Assembly: GCA_023663185.1 (NCBI GenBank)
Contig: JAMPHY010000003.1
Coordinates: 62,001-126,000 of the forward strand
Direction: 5' to 3'
DNA length: 64,000 nt
From: Clostridiales bacterium
GTDB lineage: Bacteria > Bacillota > Clostridia > Lachnospirales > Lachnospiraceae
Both the position numbers and the translations under genes were made by a program. This document shows positions 1-9,269 of the stretch, piece by piece (positions within the stretch are counted from its first letter, which is position 1; each line of letters begins with the position of its first letter). Under the pieces are notes generated by a model. That model searched no databases, was not told where the DNA came from, and was given only the letters and a program-made list of their open reading frames with translations.

Positions 1-398
1 GGATCTTCGCGCTCCGTATACGCCATCACTATTCCGTCCACATCACGATACCTGCAATGCTCTAAATAGGTCATGTTATGATTTCCAATTCTTTTATTGA
101 TAAAGATAATTTCATATCCCCTTTTTTCCACTGATTTTTTCAGGGAATTGATTATCTTTGGGAAAAATTCGTCCGTCAGTCCTGTGCCTTCTTCATCGCC
201 AATCAATACGCCGATACTGTAACTGTGCTTCGAGCGCAGCGCCCTTGCCGTAGCGCTTGGAAGATATCCCATCTCGTCTGCGATTTTCCGGATTCTTATT
301 TTAGTCTCTTCGCCGATATCGGACTTTCCATTCAGCGCCTTACTGACGGTAGCAACAGATACCCCGCAGCTTTTTGCCACTTCTTTTATTGAAACCAT
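1..398 (-). CDS. LacI-family transcriptional regulator, partial (N-terminal part)
   Basis: The reading frame starts with ATG at 396-398 on the minus strand and stays open to the left edge, giving about 132 residues. Residues 2-55 form a typical LacI helix-turn-helix with hinge helix: IKEVAKSCGVSVATVSKAL, then a conserved GYLPSATARAL segment. The start of the periplasmic-binding-like effector domain follows (SIGVLIGDE..., EIIFINKRIGNH). Family members bind palindromic operators and respond to sugars or nucleobases. It lies 53 bases downstream of purA in the same direction, so it may be co-transcribed with the purine genes. A PurR-like role is possible, but the ligand-binding part is outside the window and the ligand cannot be named. 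Confidence 0.9.
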   Translation of the reverse strand, partial: MVSIKEVAKSCGVSVATVSKALNGKSDIGEETKIRIRKIADEMGYLPSATARALRSKHSYSIGVLIGDEEGTGLTDEFFPKIINSLKKSVEKRGYEIIFINKRIGNHNMTYLEHCRYRDVDGIVMAYTERED

Positions 399-451
399 AC
401 GCTTCTATCCTATATAAATTATCTGCTTAACGTACTCTTGCGGTACATAAA

Positions 452-1744
452 CTATTTGCTAAACTTACTCTTACGATATATAATATCGTCGCGCCCCGGA
501 CCGTTTGACACCATCGTAATCGGATAGCCGATTTGTTCTTCGATAAATTCTATATAATTACGGCAGTTTTCCGGCAGCTCTTCGTAGTTCTTGATACCGC
601 GTATCTCGCATTTCCAGCCCGGAAGCGTCTTTAATACGGGTTTTGCCTTTTCAAGTTTAACGGTAACAGGGAAGTCGGTTGTTACTTCTCCATCTATTTC
701 ATATCCTACGCAGACCGGAATCTCATCAAGATAACCGAGCACGTCTAATACCGTAAATGCCACGTCGGTTGCTCCCTGTAATCTGCAGCCGTATTTGGAA
801 GCCACGCAGTCAAACCAACCCATACGTCTCGGACGTCCGGTAGTTGCGCCGTATTCACCGCCGTCTCCGCCGCGTCGTCTAAGTTCGTCCGCTTCATCGC
901 CGAATATCTCCGATACGAAAGCTCCTGCGCCGACTGCTGAAGAGTACGCCTTGCATACAGTCACAATCTGCTTGATTTCATAAGGCGGAATCCCCGCTCC
1001 TATCGCGCCGTAAGCTGCCAATGTGGAAGATGACGTTACCATCGGATAGATACCGTGGTCTGTATCTTTAAGCGTTCCAAGCTGTCCCTCCAAAAGAATG
1101 GTCTTACCTTCTTTAAGCGCTTTATCAAGATATGCGGAAACATCGCATACATACGGTTTAATGATATCTCTGTACTGGTGCAGCGTATCTAACAGCTCTT
1201 CTTGCACAATCAGCGGTTTGTGGTAAAGATGTTCTAACATAATGTTTTTGGTTACGCATATTCTCTCCACTTTTTCTTTCAAGGTTTCTTCGTCAAACAG
1301 TTCGCTGACCTGAAAGCCGACTTTAGCATATTTATCCGAATAAAACGGGGCAATTCCTGACTTGGTAGAGCCAAAGGATTTACCGCCGAGCCTTTCCTCT
1401 TCATACTGGTCGAACAGTTTATGATAAGGCATTACAATCTGGCATCTGTCGGAAACCAGAATCTTTGGCATCGGCACATTTCTGTCCGTAATCGACTTTA
1501 TTTCATTGAATAAAATCGGAATATCAAGAGCCACTCCATTGCCGATAATGCTTGTAGTATGTCCGTAGAAAACTCCCGACGGCAGTGTATGGAGGGCAAA
1601 CTTTCCATAATTATTGACGATTGTATGTCCGGCGTTGGCGCCACCCTGATAACGAATTACTATGTCCGCCTCTTTCGCCATCATATCGGTAATCTTGCCC
1701 TTGCCTTCGTCTCCCCAGTTAGCGCCTACTATTGCTTTTACCAT
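452..1744 (-). CDS. purA: Adenylosuccinate synthetase PurA
   Basis: PurA joins IMP and aspartate using GTP to form adenylosuccinate, the first step from IMP to AMP, in the cytoplasm. The 430-residue length is normal for the family. The N-terminal GTP-binding loop GDEGKGK is at residues 11-17, with the catalytic Asp12, and His40 is in GGANAGHT. The conserved segments for IMP and GTP binding (GSTKSGI, GATTGRPRRMGWFD) are present. It is the last biosynthetic gene of the purC-purF-purB-purA order on this strand, 68 bases after purB, with a GGAGGAGATAT-type ribosome binding site before the ATG. Confidence 0.97.
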   Translation of the reverse strand: MVKAIVGANWGDEGKGKITDMMAKEADIVIRYQGGANAGHTIVNNYGKFALHTLPSGVFYGHTTSIIGNGVALDIPILFNEIKSITDRNVPMPKILVSDRCQIVMPYHKLFDQYEEERLGGKSFGSTKSGIAPFYSDKYAKVGFQVSELFDEETLKEKVERICVTKNIMLEHLYHKPLIVQEELLDTLHQYRDIIKPYVCDVSAYLDKALKEGKTILLEGQLGTLKDTDHGIYPMVTSSSTLAAYGAIGAGIPPYEIKQIVTVCKAYSSAVGAGAFVSEIFGDEADELRRRGGDGGEYGATTGRPRRMGWFDCVASKYGCRLQGATDVAFTVLDVLGYLDEIPVCVGYEIDGEVTTDFPVTVKLEKAKPVLKTLPGWKCEIRGIKNYEELPENCRNYIEFIEEQIGYPITMVSNGPGRDDIIYRKSKFSK

Positions 1745-1812
1745 AATATCTCCTCCTGTTTCACATTTTATATTACAATCTACACTTGTAATAAAATATT
1801 AAATAGTATTTA

Positions 1813-3264
1813 CTATACGCTTATCTCCGCCTTAACTCCGAGCAAATCCTTATTCTCTTCAAGAATCGGCTTTACAACTTCTTTAATAAACTTCTCCACC
1901 TGTGCGGGCGCACAGCCTATATATTTAGAAGGCTCCATCGTCTTTTGCAAATCTTCAAGCTTCATATTAAACGCCGGTTCTTCGGCAATCAGCTCTAACA
2001 GATTATTCTCTTTTCCTTCCCTCTTGACATTGGCTCCCGCTATCATGGACAGTTCGCGGATTTTCTCATGAAGTTCCTGACGGTTGCCGCCCATCTTGAC
2101 AGCGTCCATCATAATATTTTCAGTCGCCATAAACGGCAGCTCGCTCAGCAGATGTTTAGTAATGACCTTATCATATACTACGAGTCCGTCTACTACATTT
2201 ATGCACAAATCCAGAATGCCGTCAATAGCAAGAAACGCTTCCGGAATCGAAAGTCTCTTATTGGCGGAATCGTCCAAAGTCCTTTCAAACCACTGTGTTG
2301 CGGAAGTAACCGCAGGATTAAGTGCGTCCACCATCACGAATCTTGAGAGTGAAGCAATTCTTTCACTTCTCATGGGGTTACGCTTATAAGCCATTGCCGA
2401 GGAACCAATCTGGCTTTTCTCAAAAGGCTCCTCCACTTCTTTTAAATGCTGGAGCAGTCTTATATCATTGGACATCTTATGCGCCGACGCCGCTATCCCT
2501 GCTAAAATATTGCAGACTCTTGTATCGACTTTACGTGAGTAAGTCTGCCCCGACACCGAATAGCATTTTTCAAAGCCCATCTTCTTAGCAATCATAGGAT
2601 CAATCTTATCGACAGTCTCTTGATTTCCGTTAAACAACTCAAGAAACGACGCCTGCGTGCCGGTGGTTCCTTTAGAGCCTAAGAGCTTCATCGTAGAAAG
2701 CACATAATCAAGGTCTTCTAAATCAAGACAGAACTCATGCGCCCACAGCGCCGCCCTCTTTCCGACCGTCGTAGGCTGCGCCGGCTGGAAATGCGTAAAG
2801 GCAAGCGTAGGAAGCCCTTTATATTTATCGGCAAAATCCGCCAGATTCGCAATCACATTTACCAATTTCTTTTTTACCAGTCTAAGTGCCTGCGTCATCA
2901 CAATAATATCAGTATTATCGCCCACATAGCATGAAGTCGCGCCTAAGTGGATTATCCCCGCTGCTTTCGGGCACTGTTGTCCATAGGCGTACACATGGCT
3001 CATAACGTCGTGGCGCACTTCCTTCTCTCTTGCCTTGGCGACGTCATAATTTATATCTTCGGCGTGGCTCTTAAGCTCGTCAATCTGCTCTTTAGTAATA
3101 ACGGGTTTACCGTTCTGGCTAAGCCCCAGTTCCATTTCCGTCTCTGCTAACGCAATCCACAGCTTTCTCCACGTCCTGAATTTCATATCCGGTGAAAAAA
3201 TATACTGCATTTCCTTGCTGGCATATCTTTCCGATAACGGACTTACATATCTGTCTGTGTCCAT
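1813..3264 (-). CDS. purB: Adenylosuccinate lyase PurB
   Basis: PurB releases fumarate from SAICAR and from adenylosuccinate, so it acts both in de novo IMP synthesis and in AMP formation. At 483 residues it is longer than the roughly 430-residue Bacillus type. The fumarase/aspartase-superfamily signature reads GSSAMAYKRNPMRSE, which is close to the form I know from eukaryotic ADSL enzymes. The catalytic segments GATSCYVGDN, THFQPAQPTT and the signature loop with its Ser are all visible. It sits between purF and purA with short gaps of 35 and 68 bases, consistent with one transcript. Confidence 0.96.
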   Translation of the reverse strand: MDTDRYVSPLSERYASKEMQYIFSPDMKFRTWRKLWIALAETEMELGLSQNGKPVITKEQIDELKSHAEDINYDVAKAREKEVRHDVMSHVYAYGQQCPKAAGIIHLGATSCYVGDNTDIIVMTQALRLVKKKLVNVIANLADFADKYKGLPTLAFTHFQPAQPTTVGKRAALWAHEFCLDLEDLDYVLSTMKLLGSKGTTGTQASFLELFNGNQETVDKIDPMIAKKMGFEKCYSVSGQTYSRKVDTRVCNILAGIAASAHKMSNDIRLLQHLKEVEEPFEKSQIGSSAMAYKRNPMRSERIASLSRFVMVDALNPAVTSATQWFERTLDDSANKRLSIPEAFLAIDGILDLCINVVDGLVVYDKVITKHLLSELPFMATENIMMDAVKMGGNRQELHEKIRELSMIAGANVKREGKENNLLELIAEEPAFNMKLEDLQKTMEPSKYIGCAPAQVEKFIKEVVKPILEENKDLLGVKAEISV

Positions 3265-3299
3265 AAAATAATCCTGTTCCTTTCTTTACTTGTTACTCT

Positions 3300-4736
3300 C
3301 TATTTTTCAAACTCTCCACGGATATCCTCTTTTGGCGGCTCTATGGGATAATTGCCAGTAAAGCAGCCCTTGCATATTCCCAGACGTCCCGCAATCTCAT
3401 CAAGCCGCTCTATGCGCAGATATCCAAGTGAATCCGCCCCGATTATCTCACAGATTTCATCTATGGAACGATTATAGGCAATAAGCTGCTCCCTTGCGGG
3501 TACGTCCGTACCGAAATAACACGGCCACAGAAACGGCGGTGAACTCACCCGCATATGTACCTCTGTAGCGCCTGCCTCACGCAGCATCTTCACGATTCTG
3601 TCAGATGTAGTCCCTCTTACTATTGAATCGTCTATCATAACAATCCGCTTGCCTCTAACAGCCTCGGTAACAGCATTTAACTTCACTTGCACGCTGCTTT
3701 CGCGGTTCTTCTGTCTGGGCTTGATAAAAGTACGCCCCACATATGTATTTTTTACAAAAGCCTGCCCATACGGAATGCCCGACTGCATGGAAAACCCTAG
3801 CGCTGCACAGTTTCCCGACTCCGGCACTCCCACCACTAAATCCGCCTCTATAGGCGAATCAATGGCAAGGTATTTTCCCGCCATAATGCGTGAATCGTAT
3901 ACGCTCACGCCGTCAATATGACTGTCAGGTCTTGCAAAATAGATATATTCAAATACACATCTTGCATGTTTATCCTTAGCTATACAAAGACGTCTGTCGG
4001 ACTCAATTCCTTTCTCCTGAGAAATCGTCACAATCTCTCCCGGCTCCACGTCCCTTATATATTCCGCGCCGATTGTATCAAGCGCGCAGGTTTCCGAGGC
4101 TAACACATAAGCGTTATCCCGCTTCCCGATACATAGCGGTCTGAAGCCGTATGGATCCCTTGCGCCTATCAGCTTGCGCGGCGACATAATAATCAGGGAA
4201 TAAGCCCCTTTAATCTTAAGCATGGCGCGTCCTACGGCCTCTTCCACAGTACCGCAGTTAAGACGCTCCCTTGCTATATGGTAAGCAATAACTTCTGAAT
4301 CTATGGTAGTCTGAAATATTGCCCCTGTGTATTCCAGTTCGTGCCGCAGCTCCGGCGCATTGATTAAATTGCCGTTATGCGCCAAACCCAGCGTCCCTTT
4401 CACATAATTTAATACTAACGGCTGCGCGTTTTCCCTTGTGCTGCTGCCCGCCGTCGAATATCTGACGTGCCCTACTCCGATATCGCCTTTGAGCCTTTCT
4501 AACATATCGGGCGTAAATACTTCGTTTAAAAGCCCCATTTCCTTAACGCTTGACACTTTTCCTTTAGGACCGTTTGTATCACTTACCGCTATGCCGCAGC
4601 TCTCCTGACCTCTATGCTGCAAGGCAAACAATCCGTAATAAATCGTAGATGCCACGTCGTTGCCGTCAAAATCATAGATACCAAAAACACCACATTCTTC
4701 CCCTAGTTTGTCTGATTTTTCGATATCCTTTATCAC
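3300..4736 (-). CDS. purF: Amidophosphoribosyltransferase PurF
   Basis: PurF makes phosphoribosylamine from PRPP and glutamine, the committed step of purine synthesis. The 478-residue protein has an N-terminal glutaminase domain whose nucleophile is expected to be Cys15 (ECGVFGIYD) after a 14-residue propeptide that is removed in this class. The C-terminal phosphoribosyltransferase domain carries the PRPP motif VMIDDSIVRGTTS at about residues 366-378. Cys260, Cys406, Cys455 and Cys458 (the last two in CKGC) match the four ligands of the oxygen-sensitive 4Fe-4S cluster of Bacillus-type PurF. The gene lies between purC and purB in the purine operon. Confidence 0.97.
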   Translation of the reverse strand: MIKDIEKSDKLGEECGVFGIYDFDGNDVASTIYYGLFALQHRGQESCGIAVSDTNGPKGKVSSVKEMGLLNEVFTPDMLERLKGDIGVGHVRYSTAGSSTRENAQPLVLNYVKGTLGLAHNGNLINAPELRHELEYTGAIFQTTIDSEVIAYHIARERLNCGTVEEAVGRAMLKIKGAYSLIIMSPRKLIGARDPYGFRPLCIGKRDNAYVLASETCALDTIGAEYIRDVEPGEIVTISQEKGIESDRRLCIAKDKHARCVFEYIYFARPDSHIDGVSVYDSRIMAGKYLAIDSPIEADLVVGVPESGNCAALGFSMQSGIPYGQAFVKNTYVGRTFIKPRQKNRESSVQVKLNAVTEAVRGKRIVMIDDSIVRGTTSDRIVKMLREAGATEVHMRVSSPPFLWPCYFGTDVPAREQLIAYNRSIDEICEIIGADSLGYLRIERLDEIAGRLGICKGCFTGNYPIEPPKEDIRGEFEK

Positions 4737-4806
4737 TTTACAACCTTATTCCGCAACTGTTAATATTTTCACAGTCACCTTATTCCTTTCTTTTTATATT
4801 ATGCAG

Positions 4807-5511
4807 TTATAACCCAAGCCTCTTAAATACTTCGTTATACGCTTCTTCCACATTTCCTAAGTCTCTACGGAAGCGGTCTTTATCCAGCTTTTCATTGGTA
4901 TGTACGTCCCATAACCTACAGGTATCAGGGCTGGTTTCATCAGCAAGGATAATCTGTCCATGATAACGCCCAAACTCAATCTTAAAGTCAATCAGCTTGA
5001 TATCCGCCTGTAAAAAGTACTTTTTCAATACTTCGTTTACTTTAAACGCATATTTCTTGATGGTCTCAATTTCCTCCCATGTCGCAAGTTCAAGCGCCAC
5101 CGCAAAATAACTGTTGATTAACGGATCGCCAAGCTCGTCGTTTTTATAGCTAAACTCAATCGTAGGCTCGGCAAAAGGCGTACCCTCCGGCACTCCAAGC
5201 CTCTTAGAAAAGCTGCCTGCCGCCACGTTACGAATAATTACCTCAAGCGGCACTATCTCCACTTTCTTTACCGCCGTCTCCCTATCGCTTAGTTCCTCGA
5301 TAAAATGTGTCGGCACACCTTCTTTTTCAAGAAGCTGGAAAACACGGTTCGTCATCTTATTATTGATAACGCCCTTCCCAACAATCGTCCCCTTCTTCTC
5401 TCCATTAAACGCCGTCGCATCATCTTTGTAATCCACAATTAATACATCGGGATTTTCCGTCGCAAACACTTTCTTTGCCTTTCCTTCATAAAGCTGTTCT
5501 AATTTTTCCAT
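4807..5511 (-). CDS. purC: SAICAR synthetase PurC
   Basis: PurC ligates aspartate to CAIR with ATP to give SAICAR. The 234-residue length and the opening YEGKAKKVF and DATAFNGEK motifs are typical of the bacterial monofunctional enzyme. The conserved [11 protein letters not shown] motif lies near the C-terminus. It is the first gene of the purC-purF-purB-purA operon, with a strong GGGAGG ribosome binding site before the ATG. Its 197-base upstream region is mostly taken up by a long inverted-repeat element (5549-5684). I see no purine riboswitch there. Confidence 0.96.
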   Translation of the reverse strand: MEKLEQLYEGKAKKVFATENPDVLIVDYKDDATAFNGEKKGTIVGKGVINNKMTNRVFQLLEKEGVPTHFIEELSDRETAVKKVEIVPLEVIIRNVAAGSFSKRLGVPEGTPFAEPTIEFSYKNDELGDPLINSYFAVALELATWEEIETIKKYAFKVNEVLKKYFLQADIKLIDFKIEFGRYHGQIILADETSPDTCRLWDVHTNEKLDKDRFRRDLGNVEEAYNEVFKRLGL

Positions 5512-5548
5512 TATTTTCCTCCCTTATATTACTATGCTCAGCCTAGAT

Positions 5549-5684
5549 GGGCATGAACTCATATGTTTCTTTGAGCGGCCCTTGTAAAACGCCGGTACTT
5601 AGCGAGGTATTTTCGAGCTTAGTACCGCTGCGTTTTGCACGGAGCGAAAGCGTGCCACTCATAGAAATATATGAGTTCATGCCC
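5549..5684. repeat. Dispersed long hairpin element, family A, copy 1
   Basis: The 22-bp outer arms (5549-5570 and 5663-5684) are complementary except at one position. Inside, a second long stem pairs CCTTGTAAAACG plus CGGTACTTAG with CTTAGTACCG plus CGTTTTGCACGG. A short GCACG/CGTGC hairpin follows. A second copy at 21991-22142 has a nearly identical core but different outer arms that still pair with each other. The element fills the gap upstream of purC. It may be a structured RNA or a non-autonomous mobile repeat. Confidence 0.8.
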
Positions 5685-5708
5685 CACATAACCGTGCCTA
5701 GTAATATT

Positions 5709-6911
5709 CTACAAGCTTTTCTCATACTTTTCAACTGTTTCAAGAATTTCCCCCGCATATTTCGGATAACGCTTAACAAGCTCCTTAATATCGTTCTGCG
5801 CGCCGCCCGCCACGGTCTCTTTATTATACTCTATCCGCTTGCGCAGCGACTGTCTCCTTATTATCAACCCATGCCTGATTTCCACCATATCCCTGTGGTC
5901 TAAAATCGCCTCAGTTTGATGAAGCCAGACCTCCGGATAAGCTATACGGTATTTTTTCAACATTTTGAGCAGCTCCTGCTGCGCAGCGTCAAGCTCCAAC
6001 TCCGCCTGTCTATACTTCTCTCTTTCTTCCTTTTCCTTAGCATACTTCTGCCACAACTCCTCAAGCTCGGCATAGCTTTTTACATTATATTTAATATAGA
6101 GATAGTCCAAAAGGTTTTTGTTATTTACATACCTGATTTTGACTCTGTTCTGCAATAAAATAATCTTATTGATGCCAAGCTCTACCTTTTTAAGCTCCTT
6201 TTGGGCGTCGCTGTGCTTAACGTAAATAAACGTAATCGTAACTGCTGCCGCCAACGCCGTAACTAAGTATCCGACCTCGGTATCCATATCGAGCAGCATT
6301 TGTAAGATAAAAAGGAGTAAAAAGCACAGTATAAACGCCGTAGTGCAAATAACTGCCATACCCCTTGTATCAGCGAGCATATTCGTCATTTCCTTCTTGC
6401 GATACAGATATGCGTGCTTCTCACCGTCTAAACGGTTTAAATCCTTTTTCACAAGCTCCTGATAATCTTCCGCCTCTTTAAGCTTGATTCTGCCTTCGTC
6501 TATTTCGCCAATCATGCGCTCCATCTGATTAAAACGTTCATCACTCATCTGGCGTTTTCTCTCAACGAAATCGTCCCTGCTATCCTGCAATAACGCCACT
6601 CTCTTAGCGCAGGTTTTTAAGTATTCCGCGTCATTATCTGGGAGCGCTTCAATCTCTTCCATATCTTCAAGATAGGAAGTCACAAGATTGTACTCATAGT
6701 CCAAATTTTCCATCTCTTTAGAGGCTTCCGCTATCTTCTCAAGGCAGTTGCGGACATACTCTCCCCTAAGCTCTCGATTATCAAAATCCCTGATTTGCAC
6801 TTCGGGGACATTTTCGGAATTTTCGACGTCCTTCCAATATTCCTCGTCGTCATAATCTGCGTCCGCTATCATATCACGCCATTTTTTAAATAATTTTTTA
6901 ATAAGTCCCAT
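5709..6911 (-). CDS. Coiled-coil protein with a two-helix membrane hairpin, unknown function
   Basis: I do not recognise a named family. The 400-residue protein begins with a charged region and a long predicted coiled coil (about residues 50-175, rich in E, K, R and L). Two hydrophobic helices at about 185-206 and 211-231 form a membrane hairpin. A second coiled-coil region (about 235-400) completes it. Both ends should therefore face the cytoplasm. It is the last gene of a four-gene minus-strand set with the 281-aa TPR-like protein, the 441-aa actin/Hsp70-like protein and the 1189-aa repeat protein. The spacing and conserved orientation suggest a shared complex, but the job is unknown. Confidence 0.75.
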   Translation of the reverse strand: MGLIKKLFKKWRDMIADADYDDEEYWKDVENSENVPEVQIRDFDNRELRGEYVRNCLEKIAEASKEMENLDYEYNLVTSYLEDMEEIEALPDNDAEYLKTCAKRVALLQDSRDDFVERKRQMSDERFNQMERMIGEIDEGRIKLKEAEDYQELVKKDLNRLDGEKHAYLYRKKEMTNMLADTRGMAVICTTAFILCFLLLFILQMLLDMDTEVGYLVTALAAAVTITFIYVKHSDAQKELKKVELGINKIILLQNRVKIRYVNNKNLLDYLYIKYNVKSYAELEELWQKYAKEKEEREKYRQAELELDAAQQELLKMLKKYRIAYPEVWLHQTEAILDHRDMVEIRHGLIIRRQSLRKRIEYNKETVAGGAQNDIKELVKRYPKYAGEILETVEKYEKSL

Positions 6912-6964
6912 ACAATAACCTTACTCTTTCCTCAGCCTGTCTGTAAAAAGTTCATTTTCACATT

Positions 6965-7810
6965 TTACCTGCTTAACGTCTCTCTGTACGCTTCTTTAAG
7001 TTCTTCGGTCAATTTCTCTATTTCGTCATAATACGCTATATCACCGTCGCTTAGGCTGCCTTCCTCTTTACACACTTTTAATGTGAAAAGCATTCTGTTT
7101 ACCTGCGTAGCCTCAAATCTGCCTGCCGCCTGCTCCACCATATGCTCTACATTCATAGACGCTTCGTGAAATTCGGGGTGGTTGGCAATATATTCGACAT
7201 ATTCGCTATCGCCGTCTTTCATTCTGCGCGCTATAAGAAACTGTTCAAGGCTCTCTTCTCTTCCGTTTATTTTATACGCTTCCATGAATTTTTCCTGTGC
7301 AAGCGCAAACATAAAAAGCTTGGCATATATCACTCCCATATTATGAAGTATGCTGCCTCTAAGCTCCTTCTCGGTATCGGGCAGCCGCATAAGCAGCTCG
7401 TCGTATCTCTCAAGCGCTATTGTATAATGCTTATTTTGCAGCATATAATCCGCTTTCGCCTTCTGTTTCTCATACGGATTAAGCCCTTCATTATTTCTTA
7501 TTACCGTCTTAGTATGCTCAATCACTTCCACAGAATACAGTCCTGCATATTCCAATATAGTGCCTGCGTATATATCCGCCGATGATTTCTTGTCCGCAAT
7601 GGCACGGAGCATATGCGCAAGCTCAGTCAGCCCGCATTGATTCATAAGCCAGTCGCCAAGCCTGCCGTCCATAATATTCTCATCTACAAACTCGGCGTTT
7701 TCCACCAGACAATAGCAGAGTTCCTCCAGCGAATACAGGTTTACATAAGTTTTATCAAAAAAATATGGAATTTTCGCATAATTTCCCGTACCAAGTATGA
7801 TTTTCCCCAT
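6965..7810 (-). CDS. TPR-like helical protein, unknown function
   Basis: The 281-residue protein shows no signal peptide or membrane segment. The middle part (about residues 115-195) looks like tetratricopeptide-type helical pairs: ADYMLQNKHYTIALERYDELL is followed by SILHNMGVIYAKLFMFALAQEKFMEAYKIN, with A, Y, G and A at TPR-like positions. The N-terminal 110 residues are a separate helical region, and the C-terminus is a charged helix. It sits between the coiled-coil membrane protein gene and the actin/Hsp70-like gene, 53 and 75 bases away. A scaffold or adaptor role is a reasonable guess only. Confidence 0.75.
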   Translation of the reverse strand: MGKIILGTGNYAKIPYFFDKTYVNLYSLEELCYCLVENAEFVDENIMDGRLGDWLMNQCGLTELAHMLRAIADKKSSADIYAGTILEYAGLYSVEVIEHTKTVIRNNEGLNPYEKQKAKADYMLQNKHYTIALERYDELLMRLPDTEKELRGSILHNMGVIYAKLFMFALAQEKFMEAYKINGREESLEQFLIARRMKDGDSEYVEYIANHPEFHEASMNVEHMVEQAAGRFEATQVNRMLFTLKVCKEEGSLSDGDIAYYDEIEKLTEELKEAYRETLSR

Positions 7811-7861
7811 CTATTCGCTTTCCTTTCTTTCGTATTATACTATTTGGCACTTTTGTAATCA

Positions 7862-7878
7862 GAGTTTAGTCTAAACTC
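7862..7878. repeat. 17-bp perfect palindrome
   Basis: GAGTTTAG, one T, then CTAAACTC form a perfect inverted repeat just after the stop of the 441-aa gene. The arm matches the outer arm of hairpin family B copy 1 (26045-26129). It could be a leftover of such an element with its core lost, or chance. Confidence 0.45.
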
Positions 7879-7885
7879 GTGTTTT

Positions 7886-9211
7886 CTATGTGACGGCGAA
7901 CTGCTTTTTCCATGTCTTACCGCCCACCGGAAACAATTCTCCAAAGCCTAAATCCGTTATCTTCACTTCTACTTGCTTTGCAGAAACCATTTTAATTTCC
8001 ATCTCAAACCTGCTGAATGCGCCCTCCCTGATAGGGGCGTCCTCTAAAACAATCTCCTGAATCTGCGCACGCTCTCCCATAGTAAGCGGCGTAATCAGAA
8101 ATGAAATAATATTGTCATCTCCCTCAAGCAGAAAATCACATTCCTTATGTACCTCGTACCAGTTCTCGCCCGCGTCAAGCAGCGCATAGTACGATTCCTT
8201 TCCACGCCGCAGCACGTTCATTCCCACATTGGACTTCAATTTGTCCGGTCCTAAGAAAATATGCTCCCTGCCCGCTTCGCTGGGTTCAAACCTTTCAATC
8301 AGCGCAAAACAAGCGCCTTTACAGAAAAGATTATTTCCCTGAAAAACCCTTCTGTTACGGCATAAGAAACGCAGCGATTCCTTCGCCCATTCGCTTTTAA
8401 ATCCGTCTCCTAACAGATACGCCGCCGACACGATTCTATCCTCACATTGTTTCTTAAGAATATCATGGAACTTGCTGTCGGCTTCCGCATATATTTCTTC
8501 TTTAATGCCGTTTTCCTCCTGCCCGCCCGGAAGCGTTACCATTCCATAGACCTGTTCTTCAATCAGCACCACTATCGGAGTAGTTTTTTTATTGCGCTCC
8601 ATGCGGTATGTCTTAAGCCTCACTCCGTTATGCTCGCAGGCAAGCACCTGATAATTCCAGAGCTCTTCCGGCTGGTGCAGTACGAAATAATAAAAGCTCT
8701 CAATATGACTCTGGAAGTAAATATGCGGCGTCTTAAGATTTAAGTTTGCCACCGCCTGCGACAATATCTCCACCATTCTGTCGTCTAACTCGTCCACCGT
8801 AAACATAAATGCGTCAATGATGTCCGTAGAGGCTGCAAAGCTCATAAGCGCAAGGCTTCTTTTGATAAATAGTGTAAGAAGCGCTGCCGGATCATATGTT
8901 GCCTCTTCTATAACAAGCATGTCGCCTTTTCTGGCAAGCTCCACTAAGTCTTTAACAAGACTTCCTTCCCCATTCTCCGCCCTAAGAGCCTCCCTGCCGT
9001 AAAGCCACTGATTTACGCCTTTTTTCTTAAATAATACCGTGGGAATGTTATACTGCTTCGTTCCTACCACAGTCGCCACGCTTTCCACGGGGTCCTCGGA
9101 GTCGTCCCCGTACACGCTATAACTTATCTGCGAGAAATCGTTTCCCAAATCATATCCGGCAAGGATACTGCCTTTATGCACTTTTACATCGTTTTTCCTG
9201 TCAAAGAACAT
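7886..9211 (-). CDS. Actin/Hsp70-like fold protein (probably DUF5716 family)
   Basis: This 441-residue protein has near its N-terminus ILAGYDLGNDFSQISYS, which resembles the phosphate-1 loop (D-x-G) of the actin/Hsp70/sugar-kinase superfamily. IPTVLFKKKGVNQWLYGREA follows and resembles the substrate-proximal strand of Hsp70-like proteins. The C-terminal part (about 350-440) is beta-rich, recalling an Hsp70 substrate-binding-like tail. From memory this matches the clostridial family DUF5716, usually found next to the very large DUF5717 protein, as here (59 bases apart). No biochemical function is known to me. A nucleotide-driven scaffold or chaperone-like role is inference. Confidence 0.7.
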   Translation of the reverse strand: MFFDRKNDVKVHKGSILAGYDLGNDFSQISYSVYGDDSEDPVESVATVVGTKQYNIPTVLFKKKGVNQWLYGREALRAENGEGSLVKDLVELARKGDMLVIEEATYDPAALLTLFIKRSLALMSFAASTDIIDAFMFTVDELDDRMVEILSQAVANLNLKTPHIYFQSHIESFYYFVLHQPEELWNYQVLACEHNGVRLKTYRMERNKKTTPIVVLIEEQVYGMVTLPGGQEENGIKEEIYAEADSKFHDILKKQCEDRIVSAAYLLGDGFKSEWAKESLRFLCRNRRVFQGNNLFCKGACFALIERFEPSEAGREHIFLGPDKLKSNVGMNVLRRGKESYYALLDAGENWYEVHKECDFLLEGDDNIISFLITPLTMGERAQIQEIVLEDAPIREGAFSRFEMEIKMVSAKQVEVKITDLGFGELFPVGGKTWKKQFAVT

Positions 9212-9269
9212 ATTAGATGCCCTTGCTCCTTTCTCTGCTCACGTTTTGCGACTTTTTTCTTAAATATTC

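Noticed and set aside
5512-5708. Purine riboswitch before purC
   Set aside because: The region is filled by the inverted-repeat element. I cannot find the conserved purine aptamer core in it.
5543-5779. Minus-strand open frame of 78 codons near purC
   Set aside because: It is made mostly of hairpin element A copy 1 and the end of the next gene. There is no sign that it is translated.
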